DNA of 64,000 bases from Aquilaria yunnanensis (GCA_039654915.1 CM077597.1:74588001-74652000), one strand, 5' to 3'. Positions 47,893 to 59,855 are shown, numbered from the stretch's first letter. Made by a program: numbers and translations. Notes: generated from the sequence alone by a model not told the origin.

Positions 47893-48345
47893 CACAAGGA
47901 TAGCCTTTTAGCTGAATGAGGATGATATCGAGAGGTAAATGTTAGGTGTGAGGAAAGTTAAGTTTGAATGTTTTTTTTTTTTGTGGCAGTCTTTTAGCTG
48001 AATGAGAATAATATTAAGAGGTAAATATTAGGTCTAAGTAAAGTTAAGTTTGAGTGGTGTGAAAGAAGGGTATTTTAATACTACTCGTGAGCAGTATTAA
48101 ATAAGGTAGAAACATGATTCATAATGATAGTCTTTTAACTGAATGAGGATGTTAGGTCTGAGGAAAGTTAAATTTAAGTAGTGTGAAAGAATGGTCTTTT
48201 AATACTACTCGTGAGCAGTATTAAATAAGGTAGAAACATGTTTTACAATGATAGTCTTTTAGCTGAATGAGGATGATAAGTCTGAGGAAAGTTAAGTTTA
48301 AGTGGTTTGAAAGAATGGTCTTTTAATACTACTCGTGAGTAAATT
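47893..48345 (-). repeat. 124-bp tandem repeat (about three copies) with a long hairpin
   Basis: Units share GATAGTCTTTTAGCTGAATG and GAGGAAAGTTAAGTTTAAGT. Each contains TTTAATACTACTC, GT, GAGCAGTATTAAA, two 13-base arms with one mismatch, at 48,074-48,101 and 48,198-48,225; the third copy at about 48,322 has lost its right arm. Confidence 0.8.
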
Positions 48346-49659
48346 TGATTATGATGAAAAACTCAATAGTGATGACCTCAAACTTGCCACTCTTTCCAGA
48401 AAGTTAAACCTCATCTGTTGCCCCCCAACTATCGTGGTCTTTATGTATGCTTGGCTTGAAAGTTGCTTTTGTCTTCTAGACCGTCTTTGCAGGTTTTCAG
48501 TTTAGAATCCATAGCTCACTTGTTTTCTTTTTTTTCTTTTGCTCTAGTTTGAGCCCTTCTTTTTTTTTTCCTTTCTCTTTTTTTTTTTTTTTTGTTTTTG
48601 TTTCCTTTTTTTTTTTGTTTTGTTTTGTTTTTTTTTGTTTTTTTTTTTGTTCCTTTTTTTTTGTGTGAGCTATGGTGATGACATATTTGATAACTTTCTT
48701 GAAGTGAGATGACTCAAGTGGCCTTGCTTGCTCGTGCTTGTTCTCAGTTCTTTTTGGTTTTGAATTTTCCCTTGTTGGCTTTTTGATGGAAGGGATGAAC
48801 TTTTTCCCTTTTTTTTTTGGAGTTTGTGTTATGGAGAACCGAGATCATAGCCTTCTTGAAGTGAGATGACTCCAGTGGCTTTATTTGCTTCTCAGTCTCT
48901 CTTTTTTTTTGGTTTTTTTTGTTTGATTTTCCCTTTAATGGCTTTTTGATGGAAAGGATGAACTTTTTCTTTTCAGAGTTTGTGTTGCGGAAAACTGAGA
49001 ACCTTTTTTTTTTTTTTTTTTTTTTTTGAGCATTTATGAGAATTGGGAGACCACTGAAGTCATTTAATATGAGAGCTACCTTGTTTGGAAACTAACCCCA
49101 AACTTCTTGCAAGGATGTTGATAACCACTGTGAATTCTTTTTTAGGGTTGAGGTGCAACATATGAAATCCGTGTTTCTAGATTTGGCAGCACTTTCAAGA
49201 TCATTACTATCAAATTTCCCTTAACTTTTTATTTTCACCCACGAGTAGTATCATTTAGAAAGCAAAGTATGATAGCAATAATGGATAGTATAATAGAAAG
49301 GAGTGAGAGATGGATGTAAAAACGGAATTTTTGGTAAGAAGTGGTAGAATGTGTAGGTGTAATAATTGAATTTTTGGTAAAAATTGGTAGAATATGTAGA
49401 AGTAATAATGGGATTAAAAAGTGGTAGAATGCACACGCAACATCTTTTTGTTAGAGAACAAAAAGAATTACCGGTTGTTGAAAAGTAAAGTGTGATGGCA
49501 ATAATGGATAGTATAATGGCAAAGAGTGTAAAAATGGAAAGTAGTAGAATGCACGCATCACATCTTTTTGTTGTACCAGAAAAAGAATAGCAGGTGTCCA
49601 TTTAACAAAGACTACACCCTATATTCTGGACTAAATCTAGGAGATTTTTACTATTAAAT
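48346..49659 (-). other. T-rich low-complexity region and imperfect repeats
   Basis: 48,520-49,030 is dominated by T runs (A runs on the sense strand) alternating with two related blocks containing TTCTTGAAGTGAGATGACTC. 49,260-49,590 holds two related copies of a segment with GCAATAATGGATAGTATAAT and GCATCACATCTTTTTGTT. No gene seen. Confidence 0.6.
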
Positions 49660-50101
49660 TACTTTTGCAAGCTTTCAAAGATACAAGTTTATTCAAAGGA
49701 TTCCCTGTCATTCAAAAGTGTGTGCGGACTATTAGGTCAGATCTGACTTGGAGCCCTTCCAAAATTAATGTAATTCCAGCTCAAAATCTTCACTTTCAAT
49801 TACCAATCACATCAGGCCTAGGAACTTGGACTCCGCCAACTGTTGGACCTTGAGTTTCAGTACCACAGAATTTTCAGTTAGATTTGGGATTTGGGTCACA
49901 CTATCTTGGAAGAGAAGGTCACTTGGTCTTTACTACTATTGATATAGATGATAGCAGAATGCCTTCTTCAGCAAAGACTGTGATTAACTTTCCTTCAAAA
50001 ATGAATTTCATTTTTTGGTGTAATGAGGAGGGAATTGCTCCGGCCATATTTTCTATCTTGGACTCTATATCTATGAGACGTCCTTCGGTTTGTTCTGCCA
50101 T
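49660..50101 (-). pseudogene. Gag/protease-region relic of a Tat-lineage Ty3 polyprotein
   Basis: On the minus strand, ENMAGAIPSSLHQKMKFIFE and GKLITVFAEEGILLSS correspond to the conserved stretch around the protease region of Tat-type polyproteins (usual form: WIHxAGAVPSSLHQKxKF, then GKLVTIxAEED). Downstream frames are broken, with FCGTETQGPTVGGVQVP and later GLQVRSDLIVRTLL. It is the only recognisable trace of gag-pol in the element. It lies where gag-pol should be, between the primer site and the cargo genes, and has the correct orientation. Confidence 0.6.
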
Positions 50102-51071
50102 TAGTCTTGTTTGGATCTGAGTTGGATATCGGTATTGAGGTCCAATTTTAGTGTTTTTAAAGTAAGATTTATTTTATTAGACTTTACATGCATTTGACTG
50201 ATGTGATGGATGCATGCAATATAAAATGAGATTACGTTCTTATCAGATTTTATATACACGTGATTGATGTAATGGAATGCATGTAATGAGATTATTTTTA
50301 TCAGACTTTATATGTTCGTGATTGATGTAATGCATGCATGCGATGAGCGGGTTTGATTTTCAACTATTGTGGAACTTTAAGACTTCTAGTTTTCATTAGA
50401 AAGATTAAAAAGTTAGCATAATTTGATGCGTGGTTTTGATGCATGAAGAATAATTGCACAAGAACGGAAGTATAACAAAAGAAAAATAAGGTTATTAACA
50501 AGTTAAATAGTAATTAACAACTCATGAAGTATTATGGATAAACAAGTTAAAACCATACGAAGAAAAGTGTAGAGTAACAACACAGCATAACAAGGATATG
50601 CTTATGGCGTTGGTAAAATGGTAGAAATTCTATGGTCAGTTCTATGGTTAAGTGGGGAGTTCTATATGCATAAGGTGGTTTATCAAAAAGGCAAGGGATA
50701 GTTCCCGAATCCCGTCACTAAATCATAGTGACGGCTCGATTCCTTACCCTCTAGGGTTAATGTAAGGAATGGATTAATTCGAGTCGTAGCTTTTCGTGGG
50801 CCCATGCAGAGACTAACCGTCTCAGAAGGCAATACACTACTTTGCTACTTTGAAACCGGTGAAGGCTTGGAGACCGTGGCCTCACAAGGACAGCAACACC
50901 AATTCCGCTTAGAAAGAATCGTGTTTGATTTAAGGAAGCTCGGGTATAGAGCTTCATTTTGTGAATGCATTATGCATGATTACTTAAGTAAATATAATAT
51001 ATAAATCCACATAAAAAGAAGCAAAGCAAAACAAAACAAATCAAGTTTTAGGCTCGACTCACTAACCGGAG
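50102..51071 (-). other. Leader of the 20 kb element
   Basis: Untranslated sequence between primer site and gag relic. It includes three imperfect 65-bp repeats (50,165-50,345, with GTGATTGATGTAATG and ATGCATG words) and a perfect hairpin at 50,712-50,734. Confidence 0.55.
50712..50734. repeat. Perfect 9-base hairpin in the element leader
   Basis: CCGTCACTA and TAGTGACGG flank the 5-base loop AATCA. It lies about 340 bases downstream of the primer-binding site on the sense strand. Confidence 0.7.
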
Positions 51072-51089
51072 TCCCCAGTGGAGTCGCCA
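51072..51089 (-). promoter_or_regulatory. Primer-binding site of the 20 kb element
   Basis: TGGCGACTCCACTGGGGA on the minus strand, three bases after the right LTR. This form is typical of Tat/Ogre-type elements, for which a tRNA-Arg primer has been described. Confidence 0.75.
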
Positions 51090-51092
51090 AGC

Positions 51093-54000
51093 TGTGGCAA
51101 CGTCGGGATTTCTGGAGTCGCCACCAATCAGTTTACTTAGGTCGATTGGTCACCTAAAATATAGTCTGCGAGAGTTCGGGGGTTCGGGAGTACGGTTACG
51201 TTGAAACAACTTTGTTAAAACGCCCAAAAATTGGCACCTTAGTTGATTTTAATTTTGTTTTACTTTGCTTTTAAAAAAATTTCAGTTAATTTAGATATTT
51301 TAACTGAATTAGTCGAAAATGTGGATTTTTGGTAATTAAGTTGGATAAAATTTGATACTTCCGAACCATGGACTCTGCCGAGTCATTTGGACACGGAAGA
51401 TTTTTTATTCCGAACCATGGACTCTGCCGAGTCATTTGGACACGGAATTTGGTGAAATTTTAAACAATTTTATCCATATTGTAAAAATATGGATTTTTAT
51501 CTTTTTATTTAATTTATTTATTTTAAAAAAATTGATATTTTCCAAACCGTAGATCCTGCCGGATCATCCGGATATGGAAATTGATTTACTTAATCGTAAT
51601 TATTTAATTCCTGAAATTAATTTTTTAAAAGGTAATGATTTTTAATACTAACTAAAAATTTGTCTTTATATTTTTACTTTTTTTTTTTTTCTTTCTTTTC
51701 TTTTTTTTTTTTTTTTTATCTTTTATCTTATTTTTCTTATCTTCTTTTTTTTTATTTCTTTTTTTTATTTCTTTTTTTATCTTTCTTTTATTTCTTTTTT
51801 TATCTTTCTTTTATTTTTATCTGATTTTTTTCTTAATTTATAAAAGAATTCAAAAGCAATTAATTTTTTTATTTAATAAGAAGTTAATTTAAAGGAATCA
51901 AAGAGTTTAAAAAAATAAAATAAAATAAAATAAAATCTTTGATCATGGTACGGGGCGTTGTTACTCAGCCAGACCCTCTTCACCAGGTGAAGCAGCTCAA
52001 AAGCGGGCACGAGACAGTTTCCAGCCAATATACCATGAACTAAAAAAATTTTTGACTTAACAACATGGTTCAGATTTATTTTACATATATATTTTTTTAT
52101 GGCTAATTTCTTTAAATGAAATGAGTTTAACCATAAAATAAAGAAAAATTAAATAACAATAAATAAAGTTAGTAAAGTTAGTTGTTAGTATAACAAATAT
52201 TAAATGGTTAGTGACAACAATAATAATAAAAGTTAGCGGTCAGTACAGTTAATTGTTAGTATAGCAAAAATTAAATGGTTAGTGATAACAATAATAATGA
52301 AAGTTAGTGGTTAGCACAGTTAATTGTTAGTATAGCAAAAATTAAATGGTTAGTGATAACAATAATAATGAAAATTAGTGGTTAGCACAATTAATTGTTA
52401 GTATAACAAAAATAAAAGTTAGTGATAACAATAATAATAAAAGTTAGTGGTTAGCACAATTAATTGTTAGTATAACAAAAATAAAAGTTAGTGATAACAA
52501 TAATAATAAAAGTTAGTGGTTAGCACAATTAATTGTTAGTATAACAAAAATAAAAGTTAGTGATAACAATAATAATAAAAGTTAGTGGTTAGCACAATTA
52601 ATTGTTAGTATAACAAAAATAAAAGTTAGTGATAACAATAATACTAAAAGTTAGTGGTTAGCACAATTAATTGTTAGTATAACAAAAATTAAATGGTTAG
52701 TGATAACAATAATAATGAAAATTAGTGGTTAGCACAATTAATTGTTAGTATAACAAAAATAAAAGTTAGTGATAACAATAATAATAAAAGTTAGTGGTTA
52801 GCACAATTAATTGTTAGTATAACAAAAATAAAAGTTAGTGATAACAATAATAATAAAAGTTAGTGGTTAGCACAATTAATTGTTAGTATAACAAAAATAA
52901 AAGTTAGTGATAACAATAATAATAAAAGTTAGTGGTTAGCACAATTAATTGTTAGTATAACAAAAATAAAAGTTAGTGATAACAATAATACTAAAAGTTA
53001 GTGGTTAGCACAATTAATTGTTAGTATAACAAAAATTAAATGTTAGTGATAACAATAATAATAAAAGTTAGTGGTTAGCACAATTAATTGTTAGTATAAC
53101 AAAAATAAAAGTTAGTGATAACAATAATACTAAAAGTTAGTGGTTAGCACAATTAATTGTTAGTATAACAAAAATTAAATGTTAGTGATAACAATAATAC
53201 TAAAAGTTAGTGGTTAGCACAATTAATTGTTAGTATAACAAAAATTAAATGTTAGTGATAACAATAATAATACAAGTTAGTGGTTAACACAATTAATTGT
53301 TAGTATAACAAAAATTAAATGTTAGTGATAACAATAATACTAAAAGTTAGTGGTTAGCACAATTAATTGTTAGTATAACAAAAATTAAATGTTAGTGATA
53401 ACAATAATAATACAAGTTAGTGGTTAGCACAATTAATTGTTAGTATAGCAGAAATTAAATGTTAGTGATAACAATAATAATAAAAGTTAGTGGTTAGTGA
53501 AGTTAGTTGTTAGTATAACAAAAATAAATGGTTAGTGACTTGAATAGAATAATAATAACAATAATAATAATAAACATACAAAGATTATTGCTAACTCTGC
53601 AGAAATAATAAAAAAAAGGTTAGTGACTTGTATAAATGAAAATAAATAAAAAAAATAAAAAAATAAAAAAATAAAAAAAAAAATTGGAGGATTAAAGAAG
53701 GATTATACCGTGAATTTGAATCGACTTTTAATCGAGCTGAGGATTCGCGAACTGATTTTTTTTCTTGATTCGATGTCGAACGATGGCGAACGATTTATTT
53801 GCGACTGATGGTGGTTTTGTTGAATGTCGCGGCGATTATTATTTTTTATTAGAAGTTTAGGATATAATTTGTTCTTCCAAACCGTGGATCCTGCCGGATC
53901 ATTCGGATATGGAATTTAATATCCAAGCCATGGATTCTAACCGAATCATTTGGACATGGATATGATCCGTCTTAGGATCTCGTTATTTAATTTTAATTAA

Positions 54001-55364
54001 TATCCAAGCCATGGATTCTAACCGAATCATTTGGACATGGATATATGTTACATCTTAGGACGGATTTCTAATAAATTGATACACATTTAATGTATTACAA
54101 GAATTACAATTAAACTATTCTAAAATCCAATAAATATACATGAATATACATATCAAATCAAAGTCGCATGTTGTTCTCTTAATGATCAAAATTAATGTAA
54201 GATAAAATCAACTAATAATAGAAGAAACAAAGAAAAATAAAAACAAACAAAAAGTTTGCTGTCAGTGATGAATCTGTAAGGAAAATAAAATTAATAACTT
54301 AAATGGATAAAATAAAAAGAATTAAGGGCTAAGTAATAAATTTACCCAAAAGTTTTAAAATTTTGACTTGGTCAAATCGTTTTTTTTTCGTTTCTATTTC
54401 TTGTTTCAGCAACAGGGAGGCGTGAGCAGGAGCGGCAGGGCGGTGGAAGAACGACGCGGTGGCTGGGGGGACGACGCGGTGGCTGGGTGCGCTGAGGAAG
54501 AGCGACGGACAGGGGCGGAGCGCGGGCAGCCACCGGCGCGAGCGAGGCGAGACGCGACGGTGCGGGAGCAGGCTGGAGAAGAAGCGAAGTCTCTGTGCGA
54601 GAGAAGAGAAAAAAAAAAAAAAAATCTGTTGCGAGAGGGAGAGAGAGAAATGAGAGAAAACTGAGATGGAGAAGGAGAGAAGAGAGCCCGTCGGGAAGAG
54701 AGAGAGAGAAGGAGAAACAGAGAGGGGAGCAAAGGAGAGAGAGAGAGTTTTGCGAGAAGAGAGAGAGAGAAGGAGAAAACAGAGAGGGAGAAGGAGAGCA
54801 GATAGAGAAGGAGAGAAGCGGGGAGAGAGAGGGAAGAGAACAGAGAGAGAAGGAGAAAAAAAAAATTAGAGAAAGCGTGAGAGAGGGCTCAGTTCTGTGA
54901 GAGGCCAGAGAGGGAGAGGGCCGAGAGAGTGAAGAAAAGAGAGAGAATCTGAGAGGGAAAAGGAGAGAAGATAAGATTAGAGATAAAGGGGGGGAGCCTC
55001 TGTCGGCCACCCTCCCCATTTTTTATTATTATTTTTGTTTTTTTCTTCTTTTTCTTTTTAATTAATTAATTAATTAATAATTTTTAATTTTAATTAATTT
55101 AGATTTAATTTATTATTATTATTTTTTATTATTTTTTTTTCTTTTTCTTCCCATTTTTTTTTTTTTTAACATACAAACTAAAAAGAACGCCCCTAAAATA
55201 ATATTGCCATTATTACTATCATTATTTTTTTAATTAAGTAATCAATTAATTAAGTAATTCAATAATAATTTTTTTTAATAAGTTTAAATTTTTAAAATAA
55301 TTAATTAATTTTTTTATTTAATTAATTTTTTTATTTTTAAGCCGGACGAAATTGGGTGTCAACA
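51093..55364 (-). repeat. Right (5') LTR, 4.27 kb
   Basis: Near-identical to 35,303-39,557. Differences seen by eye are the A/T at 51,345 versus 35,555, a roughly 24-base duplication in the T-rich tract near 51,785-51,810, homopolymer length changes and about three other single-base changes. As the sense 5' LTR it should hold the element promoter. Confidence 0.93.
52165..53505. repeat. 69-bp tandem array in the right LTR
   Basis: Same unit, copy number and order of variants as 36,345-37,710. Confidence 0.9.
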
Positions 55365-55664
55365 TGTTCACTCAGTTATGAGCAACAAAAGGAAGTATCA
55401 AAGTATGTGACTTATATGTAGAGAACCTTGATGACCTTAGCTCAAAGGACTACATATACCATGATCACTATGAAAATCACTTATGACACTCATATAACGA
55501 TTCATGTAGCGTTCTCATGGTGGGTCAGTTTAGTACACAAGTTCTCCAACTTGTACCCATATGTAGACTACATATATCATATTAGTCTCCACACATGCTA
55601 GTCGTTATGTATTATTGCAACCAATTTTACAGTAATACTAGACCAGGGACGTTTAAGAATACTA
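55365..55664 (-). repeat. Copia 5' LTR, middle part
   Basis: Continues from 35,302 after the TGTTC duplication and matches 27,222-27,510 and 28,976-29,260. Confidence 0.82.
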
Positions 55665-56539
55665 CTCCCTTCATCCCGTTTATCTTAATCCATTTGGTTT
55701 TGCTTGTAGTTTTAGGCAAATTTACTATTTTTACATGTTTTTTCGGATTTACCCTTCTCTTTTCTCTTCCCCTCGTTAATCTTTCTAAAATTTCACCCGC
55801 CGTTGTCGTCACATCTCTGGTGACGCCACCGGCCATCTGTCTTAGCCTTCCACACTACGTCTCCGCCCTACCACCGCCACTATCCCCGTCCCTTCAGATC
55901 TGATACTTATAAGGACGGTTAGAATCAGGATGAAATGACGGGGACGAAGGCAACTAGGACCGGACAAAGCCCAAATCTACCATTTTCAAGCTTCCCAACC
56001 GGCCCAAAGCTCTAATCTTTTTTTTGCCTCTTCCTTGCTATCTCTGATTGCTAATATTCAAGCCTCTATAGAATATTTTCATCACAATCTTAAAAACCAA
56101 TCAAAGCTTTCATCAATCTTGGTCGCACAGCTGTCCTCGATCGGCTGCTGTCATCGATAGCACGTTCGTCATCGCTCGGCCTCTATCATCGATCGTTGGG
56201 CCATCATCGTTCTTACTCGGCCTCTATTGTCAATCACTCAACCTTAGTCCTCAATTGGCCTTTATCATCGATCAACATTTGTCGTCGATTGGCCTTTATC
56301 GTCGATCGGCCTCCGTCAGATTCACCGTGCAAACCTCACCGGAGTGGGAGAGAGAGAGAGCTGAGATAGGGGAACGCAAGAGAGAGAAAAAGAGTGGAAC
56401 TGTTGTTAGGGGATTGGTTAAGTTAGGGATGTAATTGTAAATGGAGTGTAAAAAAGTTACTTAAAAAGGAAATTGTGCAAGAGTTTTGGAACTACCCAAA
56501 AAGGAAAATGGTGCAAAATATATGAGACGAATGGAGTAT
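55665..56539. mobile_element. Stowaway/Mariner-type non-autonomous element (about 875 bp)
   Basis: Ends CTCCCTTCATCCCGTTTAT and, reverse-complemented, CTCCATTCGTCTCATATAT, with TA on both sides. It splits the copia LTR; the flanks AAGAATACTA and TTATTCTAGGGTTATAA join to give the sequence seen at 27,505-27,530. A minisatellite of CGATCGGCCT-like units lies at 56,135-56,320. No transposase is present. Confidence 0.8.
56135..56320. repeat. Short minisatellite inside the Stowaway-type element
   Basis: Irregular copies of ATCGATCGGCCTCTATC-like units about 20-25 bases long, with CG-rich words unusual for the region. Confidence 0.65.
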
Positions 56540-56693
56540 TATTCTAGGGTTATAATTATGTTTGATTTTGTCACATAAAATCAAAACAACGAACACAATT
56601 ACTGGAATAATACCTCAACAAAATATCATAATTCAATGTACAAGATACAATTATCTTATGATTGGTGATTGGCTTTTGGGCATGACACTAACA
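56540..56693 (-). repeat. Copia 5' LTR, outer end
   Basis: Ends on the minus strand as TGTTAGTGTCATGCCCAAAA, equivalent to the LTR start at 27,661. Confidence 0.78.
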
Positions 56694-57514
56694 ACAACAT
56701 GGATTGACCATGAGAGTTTAAAGGTGGTGACAGTGGGAAGGATTTGAGCGTGGGGTGGGGGACGAAGGTGGCGTGCATTGCAAAGATGGAAGGGATGAGA
56801 GAAAGGAAGGTGGTGGGAAAGGAGGCATGGAGGAGAGAGGGAACTTCGTCTAAATCTGGCAACGGGTTTAGAGGTGGAGTAGAGAAATTGAAATCTTCTA
56901 GATCTAATGGCCGGGAGAGAGGAAAGCAGTAAGGAAAGCATGGCTGTGATGTTGTGGACTGGGAAATATGTTGGGCACATTGGCCTAACTAGTCAAAGTG
57001 GATTAAGTAAGATGGGTTGGAAATAGTGCCTAAGTGGTGGAAACAAAAAGACTAGGTTGTAAAAGATAAAAAATAGGAACTTAAGTGACTGTTATATGAG
57101 TTTTTTCATTTTTAAGTGGACAAAAGTTATGTCACATGCCATCATGTTTTTTCTTTTGTACGAAAAAGACAAATAATATTAATAATGAAAAATAGTACAA
57201 AATCACCTAGTTCCAAAATGATCCTGGACCAATCACCCTTACAAACTTATAGCAAACATAGGGATTTACCTCTTGCTCCCAATACTAGAAATGCAAAACT
57301 ATAACCCAAAGGGACAAAGTAGTCATAATAGTTTAAGGATCAAAGTCAACTACCATAGTCAACATAGTTTGAGGGTGTAATGGGTAATTAGGTCTTATCT
57401 ATTTATATAAACTTTTATTTATTCCTATTAATATAATCTAATTTCAGGAAATAGTTTGGTTGTTTCCATTAAGAAAATGGTCAAGTTATCGATTTTTTTC
57501 CCAAATGAAGTGTA
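56694..57514. other. Spacer with no gene recognised
   Basis: G/A-rich DNA at 56,720-56,940, then AT-rich sequence. No family match on either strand. Confidence 0.45.
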
Positions 57515-58736
57515 TAGAGATGATAAAATTTGACCTGACCTGAAAACTTGACCCAATCCACTCGAACCCAAGCTTGACCCGACCCGATTTGACCAGAAAA
57601 GTCAACGCCTTGAACTCAACTGTACCTAACCCGACCTGAACCCAAACCCAACTAAAGTGAAACCCGAGAAAACCTGAACCCGAACCGGAAATAACTCGAT
57701 AACTAAATCCGACAAGACCCGATTTTAACTTAAATCAATATAAGATGTTTGGTCGGCAAAGACTTTAAAAAAATTATAATTTAATATATGTGAATGAGTT
57801 TTTTCTATTTTGGTGATCTATTTTGTGTTTTAGAGAGAGCGAGCGAAAATTATGTGAAATGATTAGTGAAATTGTTATAAAGAGATAAAAATAATTGGGT
57901 TTGAGAAATTATAGTACCCTTTCTATTCTATATTCTTTGAAATATTTGACTTTTTTAAATAGTTTAAATTGATTTTATTCATATTACTCCTTATATCTTA
58001 AATTATTTGCACCATTCATATTTTAACAATTAATGTATAATTTTTTGTTTTCAACATTTTAATATATAAATAAACAATTTTATACATTAATAATAAATCA
58101 AGACCTACAATTTTTAAATATATTTTTAAAATTTTTTAATAAACATTAATATAAATAAATTCATGTCAAACTAGTCAAAGAAAATGAAACAGAGGGAGAT
58201 TATTTGTTAGAAAAGAATTTAAAAAGTATATATTTAGAAACTATAGGTCTTTATTTATTATTCAATATAATCATTTTTAATTTATATACTAAAATGTTGA
58301 AAGTAAAAAATCATAAATTAATTGTTGAATAGTGAATATTATAAAGAACTTGACATAGAGGGAGTATTTTATTAAATAAATTATATATTAATATATCTTC
58401 ATAAATTTTATATTATTTTTATGTCTAGTTAAATTAAATTTTAATCAAAATTAAACAAAAAAATTGAATCAATTTAGCAATTTCAACTTATGCATCAATG
58501 AACCGAGTAAACCAGATAATCAAGCTGAATCTGGTCTAAGATCCGATAACCCGACCTGATTGGATCCGAACCCAAATAAACCTGTTCTGACCCAACCCGA
58601 ACTTGAAATCTACTGAACCAAAATCAACCAAAACCCAAATAACCCAACTTGAACCCGAATATATGCTAATCCGATTAAATCTAAACCTGAATGGCCTGAC
58701 CCAAACTTGACCCGGCCCACCCAATTGTCATCTCTA
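57515..58736. mobile_element. Non-autonomous hAT-like element (about 1.2 kb), interrupted by Stowaway-type MITEs
   Basis: Left end TAGAGATGATAAAATTTGAC and right end, reverse-complemented, TAGAGATGACAATTGGGTGG. The interior has many ACCCGA/GACCTGA words at both ends (57,533-57,735 and 58,520-58,725). TAGAGATGACAA ends are common among plant hAT MITEs. A clear 8-bp duplication was not found. Confidence 0.6.
57911..58372. mobile_element. Stowaway-type MITE cluster with foldback arms
   Basis: TACTCC.. at about 57,985 and GGAGTA at about 58,363 bound long inverted arms (each about 130-150 bases, for example TTCAACATTTTAATATATA against TATATACTAAAATGTTGAA). A second pair of ends (TAGTACCCTTTCTATTC at 57,912; GAAACAGAGGGAGATTA at 58,186) overlaps it, so more than one insertion is involved. 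Confidence 0.65.
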
Positions 58737-59855
58737 GCTATATAACTTGGAGAAATAACATGGGATGTTTGAAATTAGTAATTTACTTTTTGTGTGCATC
58801 TATTTTAGCACAGTTTTGCTTTATACCTAATCATATTCTTGTGGAATAGAATACTTGGTCATTATCATATATATATAAGTTTTTAACCATCTTCTGAGCC
58901 CTTTTCTAACTTATAAAATATTGGCGCGACTTGTTTAGTTACTAATAGAGCTTCCTTTCGTTTCATTCTTTTCCAAATTTTTATCAACAAAAAAAAAAGG
59001 CAGTGGATAAGAACACAATCTGACCTGGAAACTTCGATATACACAATTATCTCTTTTGAAAAACTCTAATCTATTGATTGAGACTTTGTTTGTATGGCCC
59101 TTCTATACAAAAAGCTCCTAATGATAATCACATTCGGTCTGAACTAATCCGGATCGAATCGTGTTAGACACCTTTAGGTGGAAATTCTTCCAACACTTGT
59201 TTCTTCATTCAAAAAATTTAAATTTTATGAGATCTTACTTAAAACAGAATTAGCTTCTTTCCACTTCACCACACAAATATTTGGTAATTGGAAGATTTTT
59301 CTCATTAATTTTTTGTAGTAGTCAGAATAAAATAAAATCCACATTAAGTCTCAAAAGAGATAAAATCAATGAGGACAATCCAACATCAGAAAGTGAATGC
59401 AAGGGTTCTCTTTCTCTAGGAAAGTTTTAAACCCCAGCTATCCTTACTTACAGGACAAATCCTAGTACTACATCTGCAAAGCTTCAAAGGGCTTTATAAT
59501 TAAAATTGAAAAGCAAGAGAATTAGGATGTGGCCATCTTTAATTCTAGCTGCAGTTAAAAGAAAGTACTCATAAAAGATATATATTATGAATTAGTTGTT
59601 GTGGATAAACACTCGACAGGTTACAAGGTTAGTCACTTTTTTGTGTTTCAGCTTTTGCAATACATTGATTAAAATACTAGAACTTAGCCAAAACCTAATC
59701 CATTAATTAGGTGGCCAACAAAAGTGACAAAAAAACTTTAGCTAAATTAAAGCACTCTAATGTGGCTAAACAAACGGCAAAACTTTTTAAGACATCCAAA
59801 TTGTTTGTGTCCTTGCATTGCGTGAATTGCTTGCAAAATGTTAAATACCATTACC
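58737..59855. other. No gene recognised
   Basis: AT-rich with stops on both strands. A short open stretch at 59,711-59,977 has no recognisable domain. Confidence 0.5.

Larger units (their letters stand above)
35303..55364 (-). mobile_element. Young Tat/Ogre-like Ty3 retrotransposon without gag-pol, carrying a five-gene cargo
   Basis: A 20,062-bp element: LTRs 35,303-39,557 and 51,093-55,364, perfect 5-bp duplication, a primer site next to the right LTR and a purine tract next to the left LTR, so sense is the minus strand. Outside homopolymers the two LTRs differ by only a handful of substitutions, plus small indels and one roughly 24-base duplication, so insertion was recent. A gag/protease relic (49,660-50,101) and the TGTTGACACC LTR start place it with the Tat lineage. 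No RT, integrase or RNase H is present; instead it carries one LOG-type gene and four zinc-finger genes on the sense strand, plus several tandem arrays. Confidence 0.93.
25793..56693 (-). mobile_element. Ty1/copia LTR retrotransposon, rearranged 3' end, with a 20 kb nested insertion
   Basis: On the minus strand: 5' LTR (56,693 down to 34,463, interrupted by a Stowaway-like element and by the 20 kb Tat-like element), methionine-type primer site, gag, protease/integrase, RT, RNase H, then three serial 3' modules and an LTR end at 25,793. The coding region carries stops and frameshifts throughout. Without its insertions the 5' LTR is about 1.3 kb. The left LTR terminus has decayed (TA instead of TG), and I could not confirm a target duplication. 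Confidence 0.8.
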
